This document shows, piece by piece, positions 1 through 13,200 of a DNA stretch of 64,000 bases. This DNA comes from Campylorhamphus procurvoides (taxonomy: Eukaryota; Chordata; Aves; Passeriformes; Dendrocolaptidae). The stretch spans positions 682,001-746,000 of the forward strand of contig WBMV01004259.1 of the NCBI GenBank assembly GCA_013396655.1, given 5' to 3'. Numbering within the stretch: the first letter of the stretch is position 1; every line of letters starts with the position of its first letter. A program made the position numbers and the translations under genes. The notes under the pieces were generated by a model. That model was not told where the DNA came from. It did no database searches and was given only the letters and a program-made list of their open reading frames with translations.

Positions 1-1004
1 ACAGAAATCTATTAAAACTTTCACAGACAAAAATAATGTCATTTTCAGCAGCTGCAGTCTGTTTCTTTAAAAATTCACACTGCACAGTGCTATCAGAACT
101 CTATGAACAATTAAGTGATTTCAAGAAAAGGGTAGTCAAAGTAAAATATTTTAAAACATTTAAAATTGCAGTATTATTCTGAAAAAGTTTCACAAATGGA
201 TTTTCTGAATCCTTGTATGTTTTGATTTATTTCAATTGATTTTTAGTTACAAATAAAGTCAATGTTGTGATTTATATTCTGGTATGTTTTTTCTCTGTTT
301 TAAACTTTTTTGATTTTAACTGAATTGTACTATTTTCTAAGTACATACTCATGGGAGCTGATTTCATAGCTTACAATATTTCAGGTATGTGTAAATTAAT
401 ACCAGCATTCCAGTGGTGATAACTTCAGAAACTCATCACAAAAGCTGAAATTGCCACACATAAGTAGAGCCTCTGTAATTAGTTATCTTAAATTAGAAAC
501 AGAAGCAGATATTGGAAGGTACCTGAAAATTAATCTTAGAAAAGATCATTCTGCTGTTTAGTCTGCCTGGCCAGCTTATAGAAAAATAAGTCTTGGCATC
601 CACATTGATAATTTTGTGGCTTTACTTGTTACCTGTGAGACATGAGTCTGATTAAACTCTAAATGCAAATAAGTACTGTTACTCTATATATTATTAATGA
701 ATTAAGGGTAATTCTAAAATTTTATGACTTAAGGATCAGTGAAAATTGGTTCCATGGCCAGTTTGAGAAATTATGGGAATATGCCTTGCACTGAGGGTGC
801 CAGTAGCTTAGCATTAGTCATGGTCTTTCTGCAATCATGGCTTGTGACAGCACTAATGAGAGTCATTTTGTAGCATGACCATGAATTAGAACACATTTAC
901 AAGAGTGTAAAATGTCAGATATTGGAGAGGAGATTTTCTACCAATCAACTACAAAAAAACCCACCGGTTTTTTTTGAGTTTGCTAAAGTCACTATGACAC
1001 AAGA

Positions 1005-1400
1005 AACTGGGGTTGTTTATGCTGGAGAAGAGGATACTTGGGGGGACCTCACTGTTCTCTACAAATACCTGAACAGAGGTTGCAATGAGGTGGTGATTGG
1101 TCTCTTCCACCATGTCTCAAGTGAAAGGATGAGAAGAAGTGGCCTCAAGTTGCACCACCAAATGTTCAGATCATATACTGGGGGGGGGGGGGGGGGGAAA
1201 TCACTGAAAGAGTGCTTAGACATTGGAATAAGTTGCCCAGGGAGGTGGTGAAGTCACCATCTCTAGAAGTATTCAAGAGGCATTTGGATGTGGTATGTGG
1301 GGATAGAGTTTGGGGGAAAAATGGTGCTGGTGGGTTGACAGTTGGACTTGATGATCTGAAAGGTCTCTTCCATCTTTGGTAAGTCTGTGATTCTGTGAAA
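1005..1400 (+). mobile_element. CR1 LINE 3' end, with internal G18 run
   Basis: The sequence follows the CR1 3' region: GGAGAAGAGGA, CTCTACAA-TACCTGAA-GAGG, GAGGTGGTGA, TGATGATCT, ending in TCTGTGATTCTGTGAAA. An 18-G run (1180-1197) sits where CR1 copies normally have a short A/T-rich segment before CACTGAAAGAGTG. Confidence 0.85.
1180..1197 (+). repeat. G18 homopolymer
   Basis: Eighteen consecutive G inside the CR1 tail; it can form G-quadruplex on the + strand. Length may be uncertain because of sequencing slippage. Confidence 0.9.
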
Positions 1401-1826
1401 TAAATAAAAAGTAGAGAAGCAACTATTTGAGAGCTGATTTTAAGAGCTTTTATTTTGAGAACAATGTCCAAATCCCAGCATCACTTCATCTGCAATGTTG
1501 TCAAAATGGCAGCAGATACATAAATTCTTAAGTCACTACTCCAATAAAGGTTCTGCTAGAATAATGAAAGTACTAAATCCTAAATTTGTCCTTTCATTTA
1601 CTAGCTCTTTTTAAACTATATTTGATGGACAAATGCATTTTCCTTTTAATGACAGAGAAGTAAAAGCTTTTAAAATGATCTTGCTGTAAGACTTCAAGAT
1701 TATTTTTACAAGAGTAAACTGAAGACAAGGAACCCAAAGACATGCTTTAGAAAAATAAGGCACAAATATAGCTGAATAATGCATAGCTCTTTGTTGTTTT
1801 ATTTTGATTTTTTTTTTCTGACCAAG

Positions 1827-1949
1827 GATTTGAAGGTCTGAACTGTGAAATCAACTTTGACGAGTGCACTTACGGCTTCTGTAAAAGCAATTCAACTTGT
1901 TTAGACCTAGTTGCAGACTACAGCTGTGTTTGTCCTCCAGGATTCACTG
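1827..1949 (+). CDS. EYS: EYS coding exon A (EGF repeat)
   Basis: Internal coding exon of eyes shut homolog, a secreted EGF/laminin-G protein of the photoreceptor extracellular matrix. The exon follows a T-rich tract and an AAG acceptor and ends ACTG|GTAAGA. It is 123 nt with phase 1 at both ends. Translation starts with the tail of one EGF (FEGLNC, supplying C6) and then gives C1-C5 of the next: [30 protein letters not shown]3-C5 carries the Asx-hydroxylation pattern (C-x-D-x4-Y-x-C-x-C), and INFDEC resembles a calcium-binding EGF start. SNSTC holds an N-glycosylation sequon and fits the O-fucose pattern C2-x4-S/T-C3. The preceding exon lies outside the window. Gene assignment rests on continuity with the downstream exons, which match EYS more closely; this exon alone would only be called an EGF exon. 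Confidence 0.88.
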
Positions 1950-4900
1950 GTAAGATTTATTTTAATCTTGGAAAGACATTAAGTAAGTAAACTATTTCCT
2001 TTCTGAAATTAATCGCATTGTGTTCAGTGTTTTAGCATTAATGGAAACAAACTCATCTAAGTTTTCTGTGTAATTGATAATCTGCTTTAATTTCTCCCCT
2101 AATATGGTAAAAAATGAAAGCAGTGTGTGTTTGCTTTTTGATTAATTAATGGAAAGCGAAACGGTATTTTACCTAGAAAAAAAAAAGTTCAAAAAACACC
2201 CAGTCTATAAAACAGAGGTGAACAAGTCGCTATATCTGGTGCTATTTTTCTTCAGATGATCTTATCACAGCCATTGAGATGGAAAAAAGAACACACTTTT
2301 ATTAGGAGGACACTTTGTTCTCTCAAGGGAGATGTCATCAGGTCCTTATGATAAATAACTTGTAAATTGCACAATTATTTGTGTGTCTAACAGCTTTTAG
2401 AAAATAGCTCTTGCATCAGGAGCAGTCTTCATGGCCCTACTTTCTGCCAGAAGCAGCTAACAGGATCATGGGGAAATCAATAAAACTGTCTCAAAAAATA
2501 TGCCATTTTAACAACTATGTCAGGGACTGGAACACCTTGACTTTAAGCTGCTGATTTCAGAGAGGCAAATGGAGCAGCATTAATCATAAGTACTAACAGA
2601 AAGACAAGTAGTTGCAGTCTAAGAAATCACACACAGTTAGTGGGTGTTGTAATAAAAAGCCAAACAGATATATACAGGGGCTCAAAATCTGCATTGACTA
2701 TAGGAGAGGAAAGAAAAAAAAAATAAAAAGGATCTGTTATGGAGAAATGGAAGGTTAAAGAATCAAGGAATCAAGTAGAAGTGAAGGATGAGGAACTAAA
2801 CAGAGCATTTCAGGTTAATAGTAACACTATTGACATTCAATTTAGGAGCACTTCAAGCATATTTTGTCAATAGTTAAAGTTAAGAAGATAAGGAATGTAA
2901 AAATATATACAGAGATTTAGAATCTGTGAGAGTAATAATAGTTGTGGTTCCCACAGACATCTGTGAGTTTTCTTGATTCATGTAAACATATTCTAATATT
3001 ATTCAGCATTAGAAAACTGAGATATGCTCTATTTCTTACAAAATCTTATTCTCTTTTTTACTTTGATATCTGGCTTTGCTGTCATGAATTTGTATATATA
3101 TGTCTATTTCATATCAATTGTGAAAATAACAGAAGTGATTGCAAAGTATTTGTTTATATAAGAGAAGAAGTTTTAATGCCCTATTTTTAAAAGAAGGAGC
3201 TTTAAAAACTTCACGCCATACTCCTAGAATCAAAATGCAAAATGTCTAACTTTTCTATAGTAAGTTGCTAACAGTCAGTTTGAACTAGGCTATTCAAAGA
3301 GAGTTGCTCCTTTGAAAATACAGCTAAACTACTTCGGGATATGATAGAATCCACAATAGAGAGACAGAACTATAAACTAGTGTGTGTGTCTGTCTGTCTC
3401 ACCAAGGCAGCCTGAGACAGAGTATGTCTTCCTTAGAAAGAACTCTATATCCTAGATTCATACTGATTCAAACAGTCAGCCAATAACAAACATAATTGTT
3501 AATTCCAAGAAAAAAAGGATTCAGGATCAGTCAACAGTAAAAATAGTTACCAGTGAGTTATAAGTAGATTTTAATGGATACCTTGAGGCCTATATTGATG
3601 TCAAAAAAGGTCATAGGTCTGCATAATAGGCTATTATGAAAAAGTTGTATTTTCTCCTGCATTTCCTATGTGAGAGACTTCTCATTAGAAACGTGTTGTT
3701 GATCTCATTTCATATTAGCTTTTTTTGTGTGTGTGAGATAGGACGGTTCCCACAGGAAAACAAATCTGCCACTCTACTGACTGGAATTAGAAGTAGGGAC
3801 AAAGATCCTCCTGGTGACACTGAATATTTTCATCTGTATAATTAATATAATATAATTAATTCAGTCAATCATTGGTCTGCTCATTAGGTCTGCTCTCTCC
3901 AAGTCTTCCAACAATTGCTTTGGTGTCCCTAGAAAGATTATTAGATGCAAAATGCTGCATATTTGAGCTTCTACCTTCTAAGTAAAGCAAGCAGTGGTGC
4001 AAAAAATGTTTCATGTATTTCTGAGTTGTAAGATTGGTATAAATGGTTCAAGAGGATTTTGCCATAGTAGCAGTGATACACTCAAAAACTTTTTAAGGAC
4101 AAAAGGAAACACAGTGTATATATAGGAACTGTTTGTTTATCCACTTAATATTTAAGCAAAGTAGAAATCCATACTACATCATTAATTTAGAATAGCACTA
4201 TTAACAGCACAGTTAGCTCACAACAACAGTTCGCTCTGATACATGGAGGCACAAGTTAGAAAGTTCATCAACAGATCTGCTAACAGCCTGTCAACACACC
4301 TTTTATTCTTCTGATGAGATTGATCAAGGAATGAAATTTAAAAAGTCAAGTAAATGTATAGGATTGATTTTTACTTTTCTATTTCAACACCCTTTTGTTT
4401 TCCTAGCATGTTAAAACTCATTTCCAAATAAAGTCTACCTTTAGCATCTGAACTGGTTAGGTATATATTGTCTTAAGCCTGGCTGTTTGCTTCCTTTGCT
4501 GTTTACTAGCTCTGTGCCTGGCAGCATCAATGCTGGGTGGTGTCACATGCCTTATGCTTTCAGCTCTGCTGGAAGAGCAGCATTGGACAGGAGGAAGACA
4601 GCTGCCTGTTTGAATGGTCTTGGCTGTGGAGCACCACAGGCAGTGGAGCTTGGTCCTTCCCTGTAACAGAGCCAGGAAGAGCCAACGCTCTGTGAGGGGC
4701 AGGGAGCAGAGCTGGATGGAGGAAGAAACTCCTGCTGAGGAAAGTCAGCAGGGCAGGAATACTCAAAACAGTTGAGAATTCTGAGAGGAGCAGGGAATCT
4801 ACTTGCAGCTTCTGCTCCCAGGTGCATTCTTTGTTAAAAGTGAGCATGGGAGTACTGGGCGCCTTTGCAACCTGCTGCATGGAGTTTCCTTTACTCTTTG

Positions 4901-4964
4901 AAAGGCAGGCAGACAGAAAGAATCAGCTCCTGAGGAAGACAAGAAAAATGCTTTTTCTTTTCAG

Positions 4965-5039
4965 TCAAAGCTTGCTCTGAGCTGCCCTCTTGTGGGAATC
5001 TGCATACACAGGATCACAGTAATTATCCCATACTAAAGA
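4965..5039 (+). pseudogene. Possible EGF-exon relic (weak)
   Basis: An excellent acceptor (CTTTTTCTTTTCAG) is followed, in the phase 1 frame shared by the real exons, by VKACSELPSCGN, LHTQDHSNYPIL. This resembles C1, C2 and the loop after C3 of an EGF, but C3 to C5 are missing, the C1-C2 gap is one residue too long, and no donor is obvious. It may be chance. Confidence 0.22.
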
Positions 5040-6366
5040 GCTACTGGACAAATGGACAGATGGCACCACTGCCGCCTCCTTCCCTCACAATGCTTTGTTT
5101 GATTTTTCCAGTTAGAGGGATTTCGATAACCCCTGGCAGCTGAGATGGGTAAAGGCACTTCAGGTCTGTAAACCTGCCAGCCTCAAAAATTAGAAAAAGA
5201 CTGCTCAGCACATCCAGATTGGTTAATTCTGGGCATGACCCAAACCTGAAGACAGGTGAAGTATGAAATTTTAATACTGTGCAGTAGGACACCTCTAGTC
5301 CCTTAAGTAGTAAGATACCTTGAATCAAAGCATTGGTCAGGTGGGATGGTCTTGAATTCATCAATGATACAGAAGGAGGAGGCAGTTTTACTTGGTGTTG
5401 ATTTCTGACCATTTTCTTTATTTGAGTGGATTTTTCTCTAGTAATATAAGACACCGAAATGAAAGAATTTTCTAAGTCACTGTTCTGGGATGAGAAGGCA
5501 TGGGGTTCTAATCTTAAATAAATATTGGGATTATATTTTGTCCATTGTAAATGTTTTGGCTATTTTAAATTTTAGAAGGGATTATTAATTAAATGGATTT
5601 CAATACTGTGTTTGAGTGATCCCTATGCTAATAAGGTGACACCAGTGAATAAAGGATAGAAATAACACGATTTCAAAGTGATTTTTACTTTAGCATTTAG
5701 CACTGAATTTTCTTCTATTTTATATGCATAGCATTCTTAATCTGACTTCCTCATTTATGTCATGCTCCATGTGAATTCTATATGTGCAAAATGATCTTTG
5801 TTTTAAGTTTTGCATGTCTATCATTATAGTAAGACAGTATGAATCAACAGTCAGAATCTGCCATCAGTCACATGTTGACTTAAATAATTATTTTGGCTTT
5901 TTACAATAGATTAAATAATTTTGTAAGCCTTTTAATGTGCTTTCTGAAGATGAGATCTATATAGTTTCCTCTAGAATGTCTCATACTATGGAGCTTTAGG
6001 AATTTTCTAGTGGCTATTGTGGCTAAACAAGTGGTCGTTGCAACACTGAGCATTCAAAAACCAAAATTATAAAATGATGTGCAGTGTCTTCCAGCTCAAC
6101 TCATGCCATGATGAGACAAAAGGGGACACCTTTCTTTGTGCTTTCCCTGTGCATTCTTTTTTATGGAATTCTAAGCTTTGTTTTCAGTAAGCCTGCAAAA
6201 ACTGTTCTATTTTAAGCAGCTTTTTTTCTGACACATACATTTTTAGTTAATATCAGGACAACTGCACAATTTAAAATTATTGACTCATTCTAGCCTCCAT
6301 TCCATGCTAATTATATCTAGTCCTGTCCTCAACAAAGATAAGATCTGGTCTGAGACATCTACTCAT

Positions 6367-6662
6367 AAGAAGGTTATAGCAAGGTGGGGGTTGGCCCCTT
6401 CTCCCAGGCAACTAGTGACAGGACAAGAGGACACAGCCTCAAGCTGCACCTGGCAGGTTCAGGTTGGACATCAGGAGGAATTTTTTTATGGAAAGGGTTG
6501 TCAAGCATTGGAACAGGCTGAGGTGGTGGAGTCACAGTTCCTGGAGGAGTTCAAGAAAAGACTGGACATGGAACTTAGTTGACATGGTGGTGATTGGCCA
6601 AAAGATGAACCCAATGACCTTGGATGCCTATTTCAATCTAAATGTTTCCGTGATTCTATGAG
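6367..6662 (+). mobile_element. CR1 LINE 3' end
   Basis: Typical CR1 tail with TAGCAAGGTGGGGGTTGG, CTCCCAGGCAACTAGTGACAGG, a GTTCAGGTTGGACATCAGGA block and the 3' end CCGTGATTCTATGAG. The reading-frame fragments in it are non-coding CR1 sequence. Confidence 0.88.
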
Positions 6663-8305
6663 TCTGTCTTCTATAGATGCTCATCCATTAGTCTCACTCA
6701 CACCTCATGCAGCATATTATTGTTCCACATCAATTGGCCCTTATGGCCCATAGAGAAGAACCCCAAAAGCCAGGTCTTTTCTGTAATGTCCCCTAATGAT
6801 CAAAATAATTTAAACAGCATACTTGTGTCTGATCTCCAGTCAAGGCACTAAGGTTTTTGAAACCAAACCAAAACATGGAAACCGAAGGCTGAATGTTTCC
6901 TCAGCTCCTGGCCAGCAGAGCTCTGACTCGTAGCAGGCCATGGTGGTACAAGGAAGGGCTGAATGTCTTTCCCTTGCTCAGCTGGAGCAGTGTGGATTGT
7001 CAGACACTGTAGAAAGCAGACTGCCGAGGGCAGGCTCCTCACAGCTGGGCGTGCAAACTTAACATGCTGGAAAATAAACAGTATTTATGCATACATGGAA
7101 ATGTATTCACTATGCACTTCTGAGTTATTAGAGAGTATTTATTGTCACGGCATGTGTAAGAGTACCTGCTTCCCTTGGAAGGAATTCAACACTTCAATGG
7201 AAAAAAAAAAAGAAAAAGATCAGTAGAGTGCAAAAAGTCTAAGTTACATTATGCTGCAAATTACATTACATTAAAAAACTGATAAAATAATACATAAAAG
7301 TTATTGAATTATATGAAAGAAAAACAAATCAATTTGGTTTTTTCCCAGTCATTTAAAATATAAACACAATCTCTTTTTTTTTTCCTTTTATTTTTTTTGA
7401 GAAATTAAATGGCACAGTTCTCCAATAGTTTTCCTACTGCAAGCATGACTGGTTAAATTGGAAGGTGAATAAAAACAGCTGGAAATATCTGACAAAAGAT
7501 AAGTTAATTCTTCAATAAAAGCTTTAATTAGCTTGCATGGAATTTACTATATCTTTGCTCTACTGAAGGTGTTATGAGATTTTTGTATTTCAGTTTAACC
7601 CGTTTATTTTAAATATAATGGTTGTTTTTTTCAATAGTGTCATGCAGAATATAATGAACATCCATTAATATTTTTGTGTGACTGTATTTAATTTTAGAAA
7701 AATTGTAACATAATCATTTTATATGAATAAATTTGATTTTCAATTCTAAAAATATTGTCAGTTTCTAGAAGGATTTTATCAAATAAAAAAAAAGATAAAG
7801 CTGTCATGTCTAGAAAATATCACACAGTGATTAAAATGCACACAGAAGATTCTGGAGAACATGTCTGAAATTGTTAGTCTTGCTGAGTTGCTGTGAGAAA
7901 ACAATCACATTTTTCCTAACTCCATATTTTTTTCTGTGTTAAGGTAAGGTAAGGCAAGATGACATCATGCCCTGAACACTAGTATGCTGGCACAGTGAGT
8001 GTAGTTTGTACTTTTTACATCTCAGTACATCTGTAAAAATAACATATGGATATCAAGGCAGAATTTCAATCAAGATTTTTGTTATAACTTCCTCAAGTAA
8101 CCTGTTAGGACTAAATTTTCTATTATGACATGAGCAATCAGTGAATAAACTCTGACATAAGAAAATCTACCTCCAAGCAACTTCTTCAGTGCACATTTTC
8201 CCTCCCAGATATTCGGTTAATGAATCTGAGAAGCGGAAGTGGCATCTTATGTAAGAACAGGGTTTTTTAGGGGGCTTTTTTGTAGTACACAGTTCCTCTT
8301 CTGAG

Positions 8306-8322
8306 AAAAAAAAAAAAAAAAA
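8306..8322 (+). repeat. A17 homopolymer
   Basis: Run of 17 A about 90 bases before the TTTC microsatellite. It may be the end of an unrecognised retroposed insert. Confidence 0.9.
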
Positions 8323-8415
8323 GATCCACCAAATCATTGATGTTGGAAAAAGTCTGTTGTTCAACGCTACCTTTGCAATACTAACTAGCATTATACCAGA
8401 GGTTTTGATACTATT

Positions 8416-8417
8416 TT

Positions 8418-8513
<96 letters not shown>

Positions 8514-8645
8514 TTCTTTCTTTCTTTTTTATTTCTTTCTCTCTTTCTTTCTTTTTCTTTCTTTCTTTTTCTTTCTTTCTTCCTCTCTTTCTCTCTTTCT
8601 TTCTCTCTTTCTCTCTTTTTCTTTCTCTTTTTCTCTTTTTTATTT
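8416..8645 (+). repeat. (TTTC)n microsatellite with degenerate polypyrimidine extension
   Basis: Uninterrupted TTTC units run from about 8416 to 8513 (roughly 24 copies). About 130 bases of impure C/T tract follow (TTTTC, CTCTTTC variants). The + strand is almost purely pyrimidine for about 230 bases. The 100-residue open frame across it (Ser/Phe/Leu only) is a by-product. Confidence 0.95.
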
Positions 8646-8994
8646 TTTGTAACTACTGATTTTGTTATATTGAGGCATTTTACATATGTTATTCATTTGT
8701 TCTTTGCCCTTTTTTTATCCTTAAAACTGTGTTTGCCCAGGTCCTATGTTTATTTCACTACCAATATGGCCATATGTGAGCAATTAATAGCCTTGGGTCT
8801 CCAGTACCTCCTTACAAACATACTTTCAAAGTCTCTGCTCTCTACCTTACACTCCTTCATACAGCAGCCTTACTCTATAGTCATAATTAGTTCATTCTAT
8901 ACAATATGAATACTGTTTTTTCCTGTCTACGTCTTATTAACAATAAGCATAACATGAAACAATAAAATTAAGAAAGACTTAAACAAATGAAGCA

Positions 8995-9238
8995 AGATAG
9001 TGAAGAAATTATTTACTGTGAAAGAACTTCTTTACTATGAGGGTGGTGAGGCACTGGAACATGTTGCCCAGAGAAGTTGTGGATGCCCCATCCCTTGCAG
9101 TGTTCAAGACCAGGTTGGATGGAGCATTAAGCAAGCTGGTCTCGTGGAATTTGTCGCTGTATATGGCAGAGGCGTTGGAACGTGATGATCTGTAAGGTCA
9201 CTTCCAACCCAAATCATTCTACAGTTCTATGGATCTAC
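8995..9238 (+). mobile_element. CR1 LINE 3' end
   Basis: CR1 tail: GAGGGTGGTGAGGCACTGGA, TTGCCCAGAGAAG, GTTCAAGACCAGGTTGGATG, GATGATCTGTAAGGTC, CTTCCAACCCAAATCATTCT, ending near TTCTATGGATC. Confidence 0.85.
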
Positions 9239-10089
9239 GACCACCTTGCCTCTAGACAAGTCTTGAGGCCTCTGCTATTGACATTTGAATAGTGGCTCAA
9301 TGCTAGCAATGACAATGCCATATGTACTGGGCTTCAGGACTGCAGTGATGATAGTGGTGATATGACACCACCACTATACTTTCTTCCCTTAAATAGTAGA
9401 TCGAACAGATCAATCTGTTTGCCCAGATCTGAGAAGTCTTGAGGCAGGAGAGGAAATGTGTTAAATGCAGAATGATGTTTTTAAAGCTGTTTATACAACT
9501 TTTATAAGATTTTTTTTCTTGTCACTTTTATGGCCAGGCAAGAAATGGAAGTGCACAAGTTATTTGCTCTGGTAGCAGTAGAACAGCACTTTACACCCAG
9601 TTATCCTCCAGAACCTCCAAGAACAGGACATACGTATATCACATGATGACAATGATGCTACAGAGCCCAGCTACCTCGGGGTGGGCTATTGCTGTCACAG
9701 AAATATATCTGGCTCACACAATTCTCTTGATGTTTTCCTGGGAAAGACACATAGAGGGCTACAGGATGAGCATATTTATTCTGCAAGTCTTCTAACAATC
9801 CGTAGACTGCTGGTTGTATGCTCTACATTATGTTTGTGTACCAGAAGGCAGTTAATGTTGGCTATTAACCACCTTGTACTGAACCTAATTACTTAGTTTT
9901 GATTAAAGCACACAATGAATCCAAAAGCATTCAATCCTGATTTGAATGCTTGAGAAGAAGCCAGAATTTCACTGGCATTTTTTCTAGTAGTAATTACTAT
10001 CAGATTTAGAAGTTTATATTAAATATTTTATTTAAATTTGTCTTCAGCTTCTAGGTATTACATCACATTACCTTTTCTAGACAAAATGA

Positions 10090-10262
10090 AAAATCCTCTT
10101 GCTACTCAAGTATTTTCTCTTTGTAAAGATACTTACACACTGTAATCAAGTCACTTTTTGTTTTTGTTTCTTCTAAATGAAACAGATGGAGCTCTTTAAG
10201 CCTTTGCCAACAATATGCTTTTTCAGTTGTTGAATTAATTGTGTAGCTTTTCCTGCAACCTT
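10090..10262 (-). mobile_element. Old CR1-like LINE fragment
   Basis: The + strand reads AAGATACTTACACACTGTAA, then AACAGATGGAGCTCTTTAAG and a TGCTTTTTCAG block, like the reverse complement of the ancient amniote CR1 ORF2/3' region. Strongly diverged, so the boundaries are rough. Confidence 0.4.
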
Positions 10263-13200
10263 CCCACTTTTTTTTTTTTTTTAATATGGAACATTGTAAT
10301 CAATGTTTTATGCAGAGGTACTTTGCACATCAATACTCCTTTTTTGTTTTATTTAAATACATCAGATTTTTTTTTTCCTCACAGCTCTACAATAGGACTC
10401 ATATGCTGAGGTCTTCAGCAGTCCTTTTCAGATCACTTTTGTTGTTTCCTCACATACAGTCCAGCTGCAGCTCAGGAGCTATAGCCTGCACATTTTTTCT
10501 GTGCTTGTATCTGGCAACTGCAAGTGACCAGAAGTAGCCCCCAGTACATTAAAAATTGCACTGTTTAGCTAAACAAAATTTATCACAGTTGGTGCATAAG
10601 CTTCTTCTCCCGTGGAAGGGAGATACAGGAAAGGAAGTGAGAGTGGAAATGAGAAGTCTTTATAAAAGTCAGTTTTGAAATAATTGAGTAAGGGCTTTTC
10701 ACATTTACTTACAGGAAAAGTGACTCAAGGACGTATGAAACAGCTCATTTGTTTCATTATGGTTTTTTCATCAGGAGGACTTGAGGGGTGAATTCAGATT
10801 GAATGTGCTTCTTTGTAAGAGTAGGACTTTTCAACCATCCTTCTGTAATTTCAACTGTGTGCATTTTTGGCGTGCATGAAGAATGTGTTTGTCTCTGCCT
10901 GCTAGTGTTAGTGCTTTTATCCTCTGTTTCTCTTGCCTGCTGCTTGCCTGAATTCACCTCTCTTTTATATAACATACAGAAATGTGTTATGGTGGATGCA
11001 CAGATTTGGATAGAAGCACTAGGTTCTAAAGTCAGAACTCAGTTATTACACATCAAGTAACTTAAGATCTGTACTCCACCATAAAGCAAAACAAGTTTCT
11101 AAGCAATCCAACACAAACATAAATCTTTGGACCTTCTTCGGTGCTATAAACAGTGTGTATGCCCTGTAAATTGTATAATCACAATGCTAGATCAAAACAC
11201 TTACTATTCCATCAGAATCCCAGCAGAACACATATAATATACTATGTTGTTTCCCACCTTTGTATCTTCTTAAAGAATTCCAACACCATTCCTTACTTTC
11301 CTCAGGCAATCTTTCTAGTGTGATATTATACTAACCGTTAAGAGTTCCTTATCATCTAATCTTTCACTGCAGTTTAAATGCATTACTTCTTACCCTGTCT
11401 GCTACTAATACAGAGAACTGATGACTTTTGTAAAAGTACTTTCTTATTTTATGATTGTCATTGTATTTCTATTCAAATTTTCTTTATTTAGGCTTTACAA
11501 CCCCATTCCTTTTGTTCATCCTAAGCTCTTAGTCATTCCTGTCATGCTCATATGGACCATCATTTGGTTCACATTTTTCTTGAATACAACAAACTGCACA
11601 ATGCAAAGGACTCCAAATACAGCTTTACTCCAGCTAGATAAGAAAGGAAGGATTACTTAATGATTCTAACTGGATATGTTCCCTTTTTATATATCCCAGC
11701 ACTCTATTTGATTTAAAACAAAATTCTGGAGTTAGTTCCTATTTAACTTGCAATTTTCTATATGGTATATTTGACTTTTCTGATTGGATTACATTTGTTA
11801 TTTCAAACTCAATCTATTTAAGAAGACTTCTAATCTTTTTGTGTTGCCATCAGTAAGCTTACTTTGTTGTCTACCATCCGAATTGCTGAAAAAAATTGAG
11901 TGGAACCTAATGGACAGTAGACTTCTTTCAAAATCTGTATGATTCATTCATTCAATTTGGTAGCAAAACCCCTGGTAACTAATGTATGAATACAGCTTTC
12001 CAACAAGTTTTACACATCTGATAATATTCTCTTGTACTTCCTATGCAGACCAATTATTAGGATTTCACAAGAGAGATCAACGGAAACATTAGTGAACACA
12101 AGTATGACATATGCTACCTTTTTTTTTCTTATCCACAAAGTCTGTAACTAGTGTAGAAGGGAATCAGTTAGCTTATATAGGGCTTATTTTTTCATAAATT
12201 ATAAAAATTAAAATTTTAAATTAATTATATTATAAAAATTATTATTATAAATTATTTATTACATAAATCGGTTTAATAACTTTTTCCCATATTTCTTCCA
12301 ATAACTGAAGTTACAAATGGATATGTAATTTTATGTCTCTGTATTTTATGCTTTTTCTAAAGGCTGAATTTATTGAGTCTTTGGGTACTTTACTTATTTT
12401 TCACAAGTTTCCAAAGAAAACTACTGAGTTTTTGTTCACTAGTATCCAAATGTGCAATTCATCAGACCAGCCTATCTGAAGATTTAATTCATCTGACAGT
12501 TCTCCAGCTTGTCTTCTCTATTCAACACTTTTGCCCTTTAATCATATACATCAATTATCGTAATGATCTTCTTGCAGCTGATCATTTTATTGATGATTGA
12601 AGCAGAAGCATTGAACAATTTTGCATGATTACCATTATCGGTTGCCATCCTTCTCCACTGAATGGCAAACTGTAGCTTTCCTTTAGCTTTAATGCTGAAG
12701 TATGCTCCACATAATTTCTTGTTACCCTGACCATCCTAGAATAGCTACATGCCTTTGATGGTCTTCTTTCATGCCTACATATTTATGATGCACTTCTAGG
12801 TTATCTTTAGTAACCTGACCTACATTTTTGTCAGATGGGCTTTTCCATTCTTTGGAAACCAGGAAATGCTAAGTTGGTCTCCTAATACCCAGTGTCTTTC
12901 TCCCACAAAAAGATAGGCTGTCCTGGTGTTCTTACAGAAAGCAGCAGCTTTCTTAATTACATTTTATGGTAAGATATTCAGCCTCTCATCAGGCTTCAAA
13001 TCAGAGCTTTTCTACATTCTTTGCAATTTTTCTGAATTCCTTTGTTATTATGTTGTTCACTTTCCTCTCCCTTTCCATGAATAGCTCTTATCCCAGTTTT
13101 TCACATCTTTCTTCATAGTCACAGAGTAGTTTTCCCTTTTACTTTGAATCAAATTCCAGAAAATCTCTATTTGTAATTTCCCCCTTTGCTTGAAAAAATT

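Larger units (their letters stand above)
1..1826 (+). other. EYS intron (3' part)
   Basis: AT-rich intronic DNA upstream of exon A. Apart from the CR1 tail at about 1005-1400, I see no exon, RNA gene or conserved motif. The polypyrimidine tract just before exon A (1808-1819) is the only functional signal recognised. Confidence 0.8.

Noticed and set aside
5041..5454. 137-residue minus-strand open frame
   Set aside because: No recognisable domain, no coding-like composition, intronic; likely chance.
8357..8659. 100-residue open frame rich in Ser, Phe and Leu
   Set aside because: It is the translation of the TTTC microsatellite.
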